A stretch of 64,000 bases of DNA, taken from positions 78,405,127 through 78,469,126 of the forward strand of contig CM077023.1 in assembly GCA_039090855.1 (NCBI GenBank). The letters are read 5' to 3'. Made by a program: the position numbers and the translations under genes. This document shows positions 42,362-54,284 of the stretch, piece by piece (position 1 is the stretch's first letter; each line of letters opens with the position of its first letter). Below the pieces are notes generated by a model, which did not search any database, was not told where the DNA came from, and was given only the letters and a program-made list of their open reading frames with translations. The DNA is from Macrothele yani. Lineage: Eukaryota > Arthropoda > Arachnida > Araneae > Macrothelidae.

Positions 42362-42930
42362 AAGGTGTTCAGAAAGTAAAGCTTCCTTATTTGTATACAC
42401 GCCCAGAGGCAAGGTATCAAATTGAAACAAAGCAAGATCAAAGCTCAGAATTTCTACTTTAATTTGTGAAAACAGGAATATGTCGGTGACGCATAGTATC
42501 CGTGCCTTCTTCTCTCTGGAGCAAGTTACTCTTCTAAGTGCCTTGACTCTAACCGCCTAAGCTACACGGACGGTATGTATCGCTGCAGATTTGTCGTATT
42601 GACACGTGCTTCACACCTCTGTAGTACGTCACATCATCTCCCTTTTTTTTTTTTTTTTTTTGAAGCGAAGAAGGAACCTTTTATTAATTCCAGACGATCT
42701 GTGGAACAAACATCACACATTTTCAGAGGAACCCAACGGCCAGTAGTTCTATTTTTTTACGTTCGGGCGCCAATGTGAAAACACAGGAATTTGTCAGTGG
42801 TTGCGATCAAAACCGCGCTCTTCGCTCCGGAGTGAGTTGCTATACCGGACTAAGCTACACCGACGGAATGTATCGCTGCAGATTGGTCGTCTTCACACGT
42901 GCTTCATCTCTATAGTACGTCACAAATTTA
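42362..42930 (-). repeat. Second tRNA-derived SINE family, two tandem copies, plus mariner-like end
   Basis: Units at about 42470-42640 and 42775-42925 share CGGAATGTATCGCTGCAG-like sequence and a minus-strand head (TAGCTTAG..GG, A-box-like, with GGTTTTGATCGCA as a weak B box). Between them are a T-run and unrelated sequence. At 42362 AAGGTGTTCAGAAAGTAAAG resembles a mariner terminal repeat. Confidence 0.5.
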
Positions 42931-42949
42931 CAAATTTTATTTTTCTACA

Positions 42950-43603
42950 TAATACCCCCCCCCCCGCTCGATACAGTTACGCCAACCTTTGACAAGTCTT
43001 TTAAACCCATCTCTGTAAAATACTTCAGGTTGTTCTCGGAACCATTTCCTCTTAACGGCTCGAACGTCTTCGTCACAGGTGAACTTAAATTCTTTTCAGA
43101 TGTATCTCGAGAGCAGAAAACAACCAGAAGTTGGGCGGCGCCAAATCTGGACTGTAGGTAGGGTGTTCAAGAACTTCAAACCCAATTTTCTTTATGGCCT
43201 CTGAAGTGAAATCACTAGCGTGGGGTTTGGTGTTGTGCTGCGGAATCATTCTCTTTTTTTCTTCCCAACCACTAAAAAAGATTGAACTTTTCTAAGGTAT
43301 GCACGTAGCTCTCAGAGTTGAAAGTAGCACCTTTGACCATGTACTCCAAATGAATAATGCCTCTGTAGTCCAGAACACAGTGAGCATGCGCTTACGGTCA
43401 GAAATTTGAGTTTTGAACTTTTTCGCTCGAGGAGAAGATGGATGTGGGTATTCCAGTGATTGATTTTTCATTTCTGGGTCATAATGGTGAACCCAATTCT
43501 CATCACCAGTCATAATGCTTTGCAGAAAATCACTCCCATATTTTTCATAACGAGCAAGCAACCTTTGGCATGTTTTAACTGTTGATTTCTTCATTTCAGT
43601 CAT
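42950..43603 (-). pseudogene. Mariner transposase, C-terminal two-thirds, decayed
   Basis: Read on the minus strand: FLQSIMTGDENWVHHYDPE (first catalytic Asp), PHPSSPRAKKFKTQ, RKRMLTVFW, then in shifted frames a PQHNTKPHA segment where the second Asp is replaced, and GFEVLEHPTYSPDLAPPNFW (third Asp, D34D-type). These are diagnostic of mariner. The N-terminal HTH region is missing beyond 43603, and several indels occur. A C-rich run at 42956-42965 marks the far end. Confidence 0.85.
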
Positions 43604-43639
43604 TAGGTGACGAAAGTAAACTAGGTATTCTCTCTCTAG

Positions 43640-44820
43640 AATAGCTAACCTAAAAAAAAATTATTTTAAACTTACGTTAAAATAAATAGGTTACTGGTTG
43701 TGTCTGTAGAAGTACACTAAGGTATTGTACAATTTGTTCTTGTACAATTTTTCTATCTTGTTTTAATTGTGTTCGTTAAAAGCGGTAAATATATTTTTCT
43801 TATTCGGCTTTGGTGCAAATTGTTTTTCTAACCTTTTGAGTTTCTTCTTTCACTTAATATTGTAAATTGTGCGCGTTTTTGTGCACTTTGATTGTGCAGT
43901 TTGCTCGACCTAGTGGTCAACGATGTTTTGTCGTAGTTGGTTGGGGCAAAATTTCTCCCTTTATGTACACTTAAAGCACTCCTGGAATATTTCGTAAATA
44001 TTGCAACTATTTGTTACTTTATGTATTTTTTTCCAAAGCATTCTTTCAATTATTTGTTCAAATGGCTTCCGTTTTTGTGGAAGCTGTACGTACAAAAGTT
44101 CCTTTTTAATTACATGTCTCTGTTGTAATTTTTGTTCTTTTATTTTTATTTTTATTGTATTTTCGGAAAAGCTTTCTTTCCCACAAGGAATGCCATTATT
44201 TTAGTGCTTTTAGTACTTTGTTTCACGTTTGGAACTTCTCTTTGGGGGTCTGGTTGCTCAACCACGTGCTTTAACTGAATTTTCTGTTGGTTTGCGAAAG
44301 CCTTCTCACAACTTGAGTCTTTTTGAAAACGTTTTTCTGTTTTTTGTGACAGATGAGAGTATGGGTTGGGCCAGGAAAGTTATAGATGTATGGAAAACTT
44401 TAGCTAAATTATTTTTCCCGCACCATTGGAGGCGGTTATGTTAATAAAAAATTATTGTGGGATTCATACTCGCATCTATGACTTTGCTGAAACCCATTTC
44501 CAATTAGGTTTTTGTGGAAGTGAGAAAATGCACAGTTTTGCTGGTCCTTGATAAAGCCAAGGCTCGGCATTCTCGACACTTTCTGCATTCTGGTTTTGCT
44601 ATTAATTTATTTTTTACTCATGCGTGTTGGGTATTGAGGTTTAATTTGCATTTTTTGTCCTTGTAAAATAATAATTTTTGTTTCAGTCCCTGCTTTGTAG
44701 TTTGTAATTTCTGAATATTCATCACTGCTGCGTTGCGCGTCTTGATCTTCAGATTGTTTGTTGAAAAATTTGGTTTTAAATTTTAAATTTTAGGTTGTAA
44801 ATTTTGTCATTAACTCTACT
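43640..44820 (+). repeat. Solo pseudo-LTR of a diverged Naiad-like element
   Basis: Contains the family landmarks GCTGGTCCTTGATAAAGCCA, GGCTCGGCATTCTCGACAC and GCTGCGTTGCGCGTCTTGAT in plus orientation, with a more diverged 5' part. No ORF of the element is beside it. It ends near (TA)n at 44830. Small frames within are not genes. Confidence 0.75.
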
Positions 44821-45062
44821 TATGGGTATATATATATGTATACGGAGTTCTGTTAGTAACTAAATTCAACGTTACATAATTCAAAAATAAGAAAATGAAT
44901 TAGCGATCATAAAATTTAAAAATGAAGCTCAATAGGGAAAAAATCGCTTGCCTTTTTTTAGCATGAGGTTTGCTAGGCAACAAGTCATGCGCGAGGCACT
45001 TGCGCGGAGGCATTACTTATTGAACACGTCTTGTAAACAAAATCACTAAAAAAGATACAGTT

Positions 45063-46275
45063 ATACACTGAAGAGCAGTTGCATTAGATACAGCTGGCGT
45101 TATGCAAATATGGCGCTGTGGGCGGCCTTGTAAACGGAAACGACATGACGTATGCAGCGATCCGACAATATGGGGAGTGATGCTACGGGAATCAGCAAGT
45201 CAGACGCAGTATGGGTAAGACGAAGGATCTAAGCGCATTTGATCATGGGCAAATTGTTGGGGCCCGACGAATGGGTCACTCCATCTCGGAAGTCGTGCAG
45301 GCCTTGGGAATTTCACGAGCCTCTGTGTCACGGGTGCACCGTGAGTACATCGAATCCGGTAAAACCATCCCTGCAAGGGCTAACTGCCGTGGACAAGAGC
45401 GTGTGGATGAGCGGGGTCATCGTCGGCTAGCTAGCATTGTAACAGCTGATAGACGGGCCACAGTGCAAGAAATCACTCGGCAATTTAACGCTGGTGCACA
45501 AAAACGTGTAAGCAGCCGAACCATCCAGAACCATCTCCTCGTTATGTGGTACAGAAGCCATCGTCACAAGAGGGTACCGCTGCGGACTGCACATCACAGG
45601 GTGCAAAGATTAGCATGGGTGCGGGAACATCGCCACTGGACCCTAGACATGTGGAAAAATGTTGCCTGGAATGATGAGTCTAGATTCACGTTGGTACATG
45701 CGGATGGCAGGATACGAGTACTGCGCAAAACACATGAAGCGATGGATCCTTCTTGCCAGCAGGTTACTCTTCAAGCTGGTGGGGGTGGCATTCTCGTCTG
45801 GGGACTGTTTACGTGGACTGAAATGGGACCCCTGGTACGTGTGACATCGTCCTTCACATGTCAACGTTACTGGGATATCCTGGACGACCATTTGCTCCCG
45901 TTTGTGCGTCTTCAACATCCCACTGGGGACCTCATTCTGCAACAAGAAAATGCACCGTGCCATCGCTCCCGAATTGTATCCAAATGGTTGGATGAACACT
46001 CCACCGACGTGACCTCGCTTCCTTGGCCAGCTAGGCCACCTGACCTCTATCCCATCGAGCACATCTGGGATGCCATCGAGAGAGATGACCTCCTTCCATC
46101 AAATCTTCGTGAACTGTGGGAGCTTGTTCTGTGGTGGTGGATCCGTATGGCTTCTCAGCGCTTCCGGTGTCTTGTCAAGTTCATGCCGAGACGAATCGCC
46201 GCCGTCATCAGGGCGAAAGGTGGTGCTACACGTTACTAGACAGGTATCTCTAATTCAATTGCTCTTCAGTGTATA
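45063..46275 (+). mobile_element. Tc1-family element B, copy 2
   Basis: Flanked by ATACACTGAAGAGCAGTTGC (45064) and AATTGCTCTTCAGTGTAT (about 46256-46273), imperfect terminal inverted repeats with TA at both ends. It carries an unbroken transposase frame. Same family as the minus-strand copy at 36.8-38.1 kb. Confidence 0.9.
45211..46239 (+). CDS. Tc1-family transposase B, unbroken 342-codon frame
   Basis: Cut-and-paste DDE transposase, full usual length. Start ATG at 45211 (GKTKDLSAFDHGQIVG). HTH regions are SISEVVQALGISRASVSRVH and SSRTIQNHLLVMWYRSHRHK. The catalytic core has AWNDESRF (first Asp), LQQENAPCH (Glu where Asp is expected) and PPDLYPIEHIWD (Glu). The C-terminus AAVIRAKGGATRY ends in TAG at 46239. 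There is a short deletion after WDAIERD relative to copy 1 (DDLLPSNL against DVRGSDHPPSNL). Despite the open frame, the altered second catalytic residue and the deletion make activity unlikely. Confidence 0.9.
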   Translation: MGKTKDLSAFDHGQIVGARRMGHSISEVVQALGISRASVSRVHREYIESGKTIPARANCRGQERVDERGHRRLASIVTADRRATVQEITRQFNAGAQKRVSSRTIQNHLLVMWYRSHRHKRVPLRTAHHRVQRLAWVREHRHWTLDMWKNVAWNDESRFTLVHADGRIRVLRKTHEAMDPSCQQVTLQAGGGGILVWGLFTWTEMGPLVRVTSSFTCQRYWDILDDHLLPFVRLQHPTGDLILQQENAPCHRSRIVSKWLDEHSTDVTSLPWPARPPDLYPIEHIWDAIERDDLLPSNLRELWELVLWWWIRMASQRFRCLVKFMPRRIAAVIRAKGGATRY

Positions 46276-46279
46276 TTCA

Positions 46280-46772
46280 ATACCTCATACGCTTTTGCTT
46301 TTAAATTTGTCTCCTGTCAGTCAGGCAGAAATATGATACTCAAATCCAGAGACATTTGAGTAGCACAGACTGGCAAACGTAATGCTAGCGGTTCTGAAAC
46401 GACGGAAACCGATTGAACATGAAGCGCCATCTATGAATGGGTGGGGAGTTGGCAGTGAAAGGAAAGCAAGAATGTTTGATTCAATTCATAATGTAGTGCT
46501 GAACTTACGTAGAAAGAATGTTCGCGTATGACCCAAGAACTTTCTAGGTCAAATTGTGTTTAGCAAGTGCTCATATCCGCGAAAAAACGAACACAATTAG
46601 TAAGCAGGAAAATACAAGGCTATATCGCCGCTGGCCGTATACAGAACAGACAAATGAAAAAAAGAGAAACTACTAAACAGGAAAATTTCGTGCCATATAC
46701 ACTTAAATCTTAAAGATATATCAAAATCTTAAAAAATTTAGAACTGAAATACTCGCTCAAGCACGTCGACAC
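46280..46772. other. No gene seen between Tc1 B and the hAT-like element
   Basis: Unique-looking sequence with no supportable frame. A GCGCCATCTATG near 46421 resembles the reverse of the CTCF-like cores at 33-35 kb but is isolated. Confidence 0.4.
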
Positions 46773-48822
46773 CAGGGACGTCGCCAGACTTCGAAATCAG
46801 GATGGGCGACGTGCAGGAGCGGATTGGGTCCACGACACCAGGCCGGGAATTTTAGTCTTGTGGTTCACTACAGAAACACATGTACCCACCTCATAAATTC
46901 CTTCATGAAAAGAAAATTCTGCTAATCCTGAATGAAAGAGAACTGTTGAAAAATGCATTGTAAAACTAATTAAGTCGTGAACCAATTTTAACAGCAATTT
47001 AAGGGTGAAAGAATTTAAAAAATGCACTCATGATTGGATGTAGCCATATCAAACCATGCTCATAACTGGATGTTGTATCAGATAATTATATTTATTTGGT
47101 CACTGATCGCCTACTGTGCGCAATGCCTATCACCACCTGCTTGAATATACGCCTTTTTAAAGTCTATCCATTATTTTGACTCATCATCTACCAATTTGGC
47201 CCATGAACCAGTAACGGTAAATCGTTCTTTCTTTTGAGATAATGTGGTTGCTCTATGTCTGTACGCGGATATGGGTGTCGGGATGATGGACCATAAAAAC
47301 TGTTACTAGTGCTTCCTTCAAGATTACAAAAAGACAGGTAGGGCCTACCAATGTCCCTTTGGTTCCAAGTCCAACGACTTATGCTAAACTATATTATTTA
47401 TAACAGCGTGCTTGATCCGGCGGCAAAATTATCAGTGAAATATAGAGAATTTTTCTTTGTAATTTCACAGCAAACGCCCAACATACTGTATGTATAGATA
47501 GAAGGAAACACCAATTTTTTTAAAGACAGTAACGTTTTAGACAGATAAGCTCAAATGAAATTAACGATTCTTATTTATGAGGACCAAAATAACTGTTCGT
47601 TCTTTCCAAACAATCCGGACAAAGAGGATAGCAAAAAGTGGGCCATTTCTCGAATGGTCCTCCGGGAAATATCCCGGTGTCCCCGTGGGCCAATCCGCCC
47701 TTGTCGACGGGTGAGCGAGCATTATTTTTGGTGGGGCAAGCTTGTGAGCAATTTTTTTTTCTTTTTTACTAAACACCGAAAGAACTAATTTTGAATTGTT
47801 TTTTTTTTTTTTTGATTGTAGGTTTAACGACCACCGTGAGCAGCTCAATGGGCTATAAGCAGTCGCCCGTCCCTAATTTAGGGTCAAGGGAAGGGAGAGA
47901 GCCAGTGCCGTAAGACAAACACAACATCCATGCCTGACCGGGATTCGAACCCGGACCCCTTTCGGACGAATGATCAGAGGCCATCGCTTAGACCACTGCG
48001 CCACCGGGGCGGCTGAATTGCTTTTCACTACCCACTACAAAGGGATTCGTGCAATCCTCCCTACCCTCCACCGGGTCTGACTAGTTACGCCACTAGTGTA
48101 AGATAGACGTGTTGCTAGAATGTCGCCTTCAACTTTTTGCTGGATCTGAATGCATTGTCTTAAATTGCTTTTCAAAATGTTGCATTTTTCCTTACGAAAA
48201 TAGTACTTACTTGAACAATTTAAAGGAAAACGTTTTTGTTTATCTAAATCAAATTTTAAGTCATGCCAAGTGGATACAATACCTCCCCTCCCCTCTTTAA
48301 CACTTCCTTCCTTCAAGCCAGCGACTTTGCCTTGTACTCCTCTCCTACAAAGCAGTCGTCAGTCACTTCCTGCACTTTCACTGCCCAAGGGCAGTCTTAA
48401 GAGGGCTACTGTATCTTTAGACTCCACTTTCCGTGTTGAAATTCCCTATTTTGTAAAAACAAACAAACAGCAGAGCAATTAGTAAAGACTCCTTCGGTTA
48501 ATTCCTATGCACCATTCTCATTAGTCTCTCTTTCCATACAAACATGTAAAAGAGGCTTAAATTAAGGAATTGAAATAGTGGAGGGCAATTGAGTTTTCAT
48601 GGCCTTGCAGATGCTATTTTAATAACCTTTTTACGTGGAAGTAAACAACGCACTTCCCACGGAAAAATTAGTAGGGCTACATGTAATAAAACGCAAGACT
48701 TATTACTTGACAAAGTCCTGATTATATTTTAAAGTTAAATATACTGAAAAATGGCTCATTTTGAACTGGGTGGGCAAGACAAATTTCAGGGTGGGCCTCT
48801 AACCCCCTTAGCGACGTCCCTG
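46773..48822. mobile_element. Non-autonomous hAT-like element, 2.05 kb
   Basis: CAGGGACGTCGC at 46773-46784 and its exact complement GCGACGTCCCTG at 48811-48822 form 12-bp terminal inverted repeats with the CAGGG start typical of hAT. The adjoining 8-mers, GTCGACAC (46765-46772) and GTGGGCAC (48823-48830), agree at 6 of 8 positions, as for a worn 8-bp target duplication. No transposase was recognised inside, and a SINE has inserted at 47798-48013. Confidence 0.65.
47798..48013 (-). repeat. tRNA-derived SINE (main family)
   Basis: Minus-strand copy with head GCCGCCCCGGTGGCGCAGTG and B box GGTTCGAATCCC. TGAATTG flanks both sides (about 47791 and 48014). A segment of about 15 bp of the body (around 47886) is deleted relative to the other copies. 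Confidence 0.9.
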
Positions 48823-48830
48823 GTGGGCAC

Positions 48831-49693
48831 ACTGGTTACTCCCTACAATGGCGGCTTTCAATGCATGCCGGAAGTAGCATGTATTTTGTCAGTCTATTCC
48901 CCTCCAATGTCTTTGCTCAAATCTGATTGGAAACTGATGTTTTAACGATTAAGAACCATGCACGTTTTTGAGTCAAAAATACTATGAGGGGCCCCCAAGT
49001 CAGTTTTTACCTATGGTCCACCGAAGTTCTAAGGCTGGATCTGACGAGGTGAACAACCAGGCACGGCTTGCCAGAGGTCAGTCAGGTCCCAGACAGTTGG
49101 GGGTTGAGGGCTGAAGAGTCATTTTGGGGCTCCGTGTTAAGCTACAAACTATGTTTTTTCACGAATACAGATGCAAGTTTTGCTTTGGCTTTTCACCCCT
49201 TTTTTCATTTACTTCACGGGCGAATGATTTCTTAATTCCAAAACGTAAAAATAATAAAATACAAAATATTAAAAATGAGGGGTTGAAAGGATACCCAACT
49301 CTCTTGAAATGTAAAAATTATACTACATTCTCTGAATTTATTTGATTATGGTGGAGTTGTAGGTTCCTTATGGCTGGAAAAACTATTTTTTAAATTTCCT
49401 ATTCTGATACTTTTCCGTGGGTCGATGCAATAGCATCGAGGAGTTACTGATGTCGATTTTGACTCTTTCTACTCCTCTTCTTCGGTTCCATTTTCCCCTC
49501 CATCTTTTATAACGCATTCTTCTTCGCTGGTGCTCGGCGGTAGCCCATTCTTACCGAGGTCAGCAATCAAATCTCCTCTCTTCCCCACTCAAAAACCAAG
49601 AGCCTTCATATTTACGCCAAGATATCTCTTTCCTCCACGTACGCAAGCACGCATCGTAAAACCACTCCTACTGACCACACCTTTTTCGAACGA
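48831..49693. other. No gene seen upstream of RTE copy 3
   Basis: Mixed sequence with no recognisable coding region. A stretch near 49065-49125 (GGTTGAGGGCTGAAGAGTCATTTT) is loosely like part of the RTE 5' UTR in opposite orientation, but the likeness is too weak to call. Confidence 0.4.
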
Positions 49694-52335
49694 GTGGTCT
49701 TGAATTTATAATAAACAAGAAACTGAAGGATAAAGTTATAGAAGTTGAAAGTTCTGACAGAGCTGCACAACTTGTTATCCAACTCTTGAGAAGATACCAG
49801 TCTCAGATTATTCAAGCTTATGCACCCACCACAAGTCATCCTGAAGAAGTGATTGAAGAATTTTATGAGGAAATTCGTCATCTAAATAATAAAGGCAAGC
49901 AACACTTAAAGATTATTATGGGAGATTTCAATGCGAAAATAGGGCAATGGCAACAGAATGAAACTTCAGTAGGTAAATTCTGTCACGGCAACAGAAACCA
50001 GCGTGGAAATATTCTCGTAGAGTTTGCAGAGAAAGAAGGGGTTTTCATCATGAACTCCTTTTCAAGAAAAAGCCACAAAGGAAATGGACATGGAGGCATC
50101 CCAATGGATTGACAAGTGAAATTGATTTTATTATGTGTAACAAGAAATTTGTCATGGAAGACTGCAGTGTGCTGAACAAGTTCAACACAGATAGTGACCA
50201 TAGAATGGAAAGATGTAAGATGTACCTCAATGCTAAACTCGAGCGTGGCAAGCTCATAAAGCAAAGTGTATTGACATGACCAACCTTAAATAACATCATG
50301 ATACCTTCAAATTAGAACTAAGGAACAGATTCTCTGTTCTAGAAGGTATAACGTCGGAAGAAGTGGGCATCTCTGAAGTTAACAGAAAACTAACCAAAGC
50401 TCTTATAGAAACAGCAACAAAATTAGCTGGTACCAAGAACAAGTTGCATATGAACAAATTATCAGGAAAAACCAAAATTCTGATGCAAAAAAGAAGAGAA
50501 ATGAGGACAACTAAAGGAGATGTGACTTCCAAATTGGAATATATAGAGCTATGTAAGACAGTACGAAAAAATAACACTGAAGACGTAAGGAAATTCAACT
50601 GTGAACTCGTGAGGAAAGAAACTGAAAACAACCAAAGCCTAAAGAGAGCAAAGGGATAGCTCAGTAAGGGAAGAAAACAGATCATGGCACTGAGAAAAGA
50701 AGATGGTTATGTAACAAGAAATAGAGGCGAACTTTTGACAAGAGTGAAAGATTTCTACTCAAAACTATATGAAAGGGATGATACATGTACTCCAGAAATT
50801 ACGAAAGGTACCAGTACCAGAATTCTTGCAGTCCTCCCAGCAGAAGTTGCACATGCAATCAAGAACATGAAGCGGGGAAAAGCTCCAGGAGAAGATGGAA
50901 TTACTGTAGACATCATACAAGAAGCAAGTGCAGAAATTGAAACAGTACTCGCCCAAGTTTTCACTCGATGCCTTAATGAAGGGACGATTTCTGAGGATTG
51001 GAACAATGCTACAATGATCCTGCTGCACAAAAAAGGTGACATTGAGGATTTCAGGAACTACAGACCTACCAGCCACCTATCAGTGGTTTATAAAATCTTC
51101 ACTAAAGTTCTTTCACACCGTTTGAAGGAAAACACTGGACGTGGCTCATCCGAGAGAACAGCCTGGATTCAGGAGTGGCTACAGCACTATAGATAATATC
51201 CACGTACTGAGAGAACTAACTGAAGGAGCGAAGGAATATGAACTTCCATTATGCATGTCTTTTATCGATAATGAAAAGGCCTTTGATTCGGTGAAACCAT
51301 CAGCAGTTACAATGGCTTTGAAATCCTGCGGTATTGAAGTTGCATACATCAATATTATTAATGACCTATATGAAAGTGCAAGTGCAAAGATTCGGCTGTT
51401 TCAAAATACAACACACATAAAAATTGGAAAGGGAGTGAGACAATGTGACACCATATCTCCAAAGCTCTTTAACGCCACATTGGAAAATGTCTTTCAATCA
51501 CTGAACTGGGAAAACAGAGGGATAAAGATTAATGAAGATTATCTAACTCGCCTTCGTTTTGCTGATGACGTTGTCATTTTTGCAACTACTCCACCAGAGC
51601 TGCAGAGTATGATCCAGGAACTTGCTGACAAGAGTAAAGAAGTAGGATTAAAAAATGAACTTTCGGAAGACAAAAGTGATGTACAATGCTTTTACAAGAA
51701 ATGAAGATTTATCGATTGATGGGGAATATCTGGAGAATACCGGTACCTACATTTATCTTGGACAGCAGATATCAAGTGAGGGTCACATTGATAAAGAAAT
51801 TAATCGGCGTATAAAACTTGCCCAGAGAGCTTTTGGAAGAAACAGTATAATTTTCAAGAGCAATATTCCAATACGTCTTAAAAGAAAAGTGTTTGATCAA
51901 TGCATCCTTCCAGTGCTTACGTATGGTGCAGAGACGTGGACTTTAACTAAAAGAGACATACAAAGGCTGCGGACAACTCAAAGCAGCATGGAGAGGTGCA
52001 TGCTTGGTGTAACCAGGAGAGATAAGGAGAGGAACTCGTGGATTTGAAAAATGACAAGAGTGGAAGACATCATGGTCAGAGTTAAATCCCTGAAATGGCA
52101 ATGTGCTGGACATACTGCCAGAAGAACAGACCATCGATGGACAGTCGAAATTTCAGATTGGATTGCGAGGGACAGGAAAAGGCTCAGAAGACCACGTGGG
52201 AGATGGGTGGATGAAATTCGAAAGTATGCTGGAGTAACATGGAGGAGACTGGCACAAGACAGACCGTTGTGGAAGAAACTTGGGGAGACCTTCGTCCAGC
52301 AGTGGTTTGATAATGGTTGATCACGATGATATACA
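49694..52335 (+). pseudogene. RTE-type LINE copy 3, 5' truncated, decayed
   Basis: Plus-strand copy starting within the endonuclease (LIINKKLKD region, compare 30.55 kb in copy 2). It keeps IIQAYAPTTSHPEE, IIMGDFNAKIGQ, GKAPGEDGITVDIIQE, GVRQCDTISPKLFN (Cys replaces Gly), LRFADDVVIF (near 51555) and YGAETWTLTKRD, and ends GETFVQQWFDNG with stop at 52320 and a GATGAT-type tail. Frame changes occur near 50100, 50270, 50665, 51180, 51650 and 52045. It is the last large transposon before the host exon. Confidence 0.85.
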
Positions 52336-52339
52336 CAGA

Positions 52340-53800
52340 TCATGGTGAAAGCAAGAACGGAGTTGTTCATCTTTCGTTTTCTTGACAAACGTCTTCCCAG
52401 TTTTAAGTTATATGACTGTTTTATTTCTATTACTTTCAAAGAGCAGAAAATTTCCTACATGTGTCAATGAAAGTGTACTGGGCCCTTCGGCACTTCATTA
52501 GAAGACATTTTGAGCATGATTGATTTGATTATCTCCTTTCTTGATCGCAATGCATATCCGTGAGATAATAAATTCAGTATTGCGACTCCAGTTTCTAACA
52601 ATAGATGGCACCACTATAAACTTTAGAGTGATTCCCTTGTTTTTCTTCCTGTCTTCCAACTTCTTGATGTGCATTACTTAATAGGTTGTTGCTTAAATAT
52701 TGTATTAGTAATCACAATAACTTTTCATGTTCAGTAATCCGATGAAATGAGGGAAATATAGCGTTTTCTCGATACGTCACAGTTTTTTTTGGGGGGGGGG
52801 AACTGATGCATTATGATACAAAGAATCTTGAATTTAATTTGAACATTTAGAAAGATGCTATCACTTTTGTAGCGGTCATAAAAAAGGAAAGCGTGTATAT
52901 TCAGGCCATATAATACCGTTCTACTAAGCAAATAATAATATTGCTACATCGTACTGAAATTCGTGTTCTAAATCAGATTATGTACTTCTATGAATATAAA
53001 AAACATGACATTTCAAATTAAGTTTTTTTTTTTTTTTTCCTGTTCTGTTAAGAAATAGTGAAACACTAAAGGAATTATTGACAGACCTCGGGTATTAACA
53101 TGCTTTTCAGTTTATTCTTTGCTTAATAACCGACATTATAGTTTACCTATGTAGCTTTATTAAGTTGTATGTGCCCGGCAAAATCAGAAATGGTGTTTCA
53201 AAACTTCAAGGGAGTTAATTCGCATTTTCGTTAAAAGAAAAATTAATAATTATTTCATGACTGAAGTAATTTCGGGGCAAACAAATGAATTTGAAGAATA
53301 CTGCACTGTTTGAAAATTAAACTTGATGGAATTCATTGAAATCATGCAGATTTAACTACATTTACTCAAAAACCAATACTAGCACAATTAAACTAGAGCA
53401 ACTTGATATTTTTTCAAGCATTAAAGTTCCACGCTTTTAAAACTATATCCGTAATTTTAAACCAAATTTCTCACATGTTCAATAAATTTTGACAAAATTT
53501 TTGAATAGATTTTCGGATTTTAAAGATAAAAATTATGAGATATCACTTTATAACTTAAAACAAAAAAAAAACTAAATCAGCGAGATAAAAATTCGCTTGT
53601 GTTTAAGATCGAAATAGCGACAAATTAATCAAACTATACGATACTATAAATGGGAAACACTGCATTTGAGAAGGTAAAAACTTTGAAAGGAATATCATGC
53701 ACGTTTGATTTAAAAAAAAAAAATGGCGATAGGTTTCCATTTTACAAAGCTTTCCTGAAACTTCGTGGGCTATCGTTCTCGTCCTGTTTCTATTTTTTTT
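52340..53800. other. AT-rich 5' flank of the host gene, no gene seen
   Basis: No transposon family and no coding frame recognised. Homopolymer runs (for example T13 near 53025, A9-A10 near 53560 and 53710) are frequent. It separates the transposon-rich part from the presumed promoter. Confidence 0.5.
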
Positions 53801-54284
53801 TTAATGTGTAATTGTTGGGCAGGGTGCGCACAGGAGCTCTGCAAATCTGTTTACCTCCCACCGCCGCGTGTGTCACGTGGCTGAAAGCGACCAATAAGAG
53901 CCGTGTGCAAACTCCCCTATCGCTTCTCCTCGTTGAGAGTGAGACGCCGAAGAAAGCCAACAAACGGAGTATAGCTATGTGAGCCCCACAGTGGAACAGA
54001 GACTGAGAGGAGAGATCATCAGCCCCCTACTGAAAGAAACATAGCTTGTTGAATTCCAGTAAACACCCGATTCAAAAATACATTTTCTCTTTTTACCTTC
54101 CGGACCGGTGCTTACTAGAAAAATAATAATCTGATGTAAAAAAAAAAAAAATATTGTCGGCAAGCTAAGTAAAGAAACATGTTACTGCGAATTAGTGTGG
54201 CGGTGATCATCTCGTAACTAGCATCTTCTCCGCCCCCTCTTCTGGACATGTTTTAAGAGTTATCATCAGTTCTGAAGGAAAACG
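53800..54284 (+). promoter_or_regulatory. Presumed promoter and 5' UTR of the Abd-B-like gene
   Basis: GC content rises sharply relative to both sides. Visible motifs are an E-box CACGTG (53874-53879), CCAAT (53891-53895) and several GAGAG elements (around 53936 and 54005-54016), common at arthropod Hox promoters. No clear TATA box is seen. An in-frame TGA 12 nt before the ATG supports 54285 as the start. The transcription start cannot be placed from sequence alone. Confidence 0.5.
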
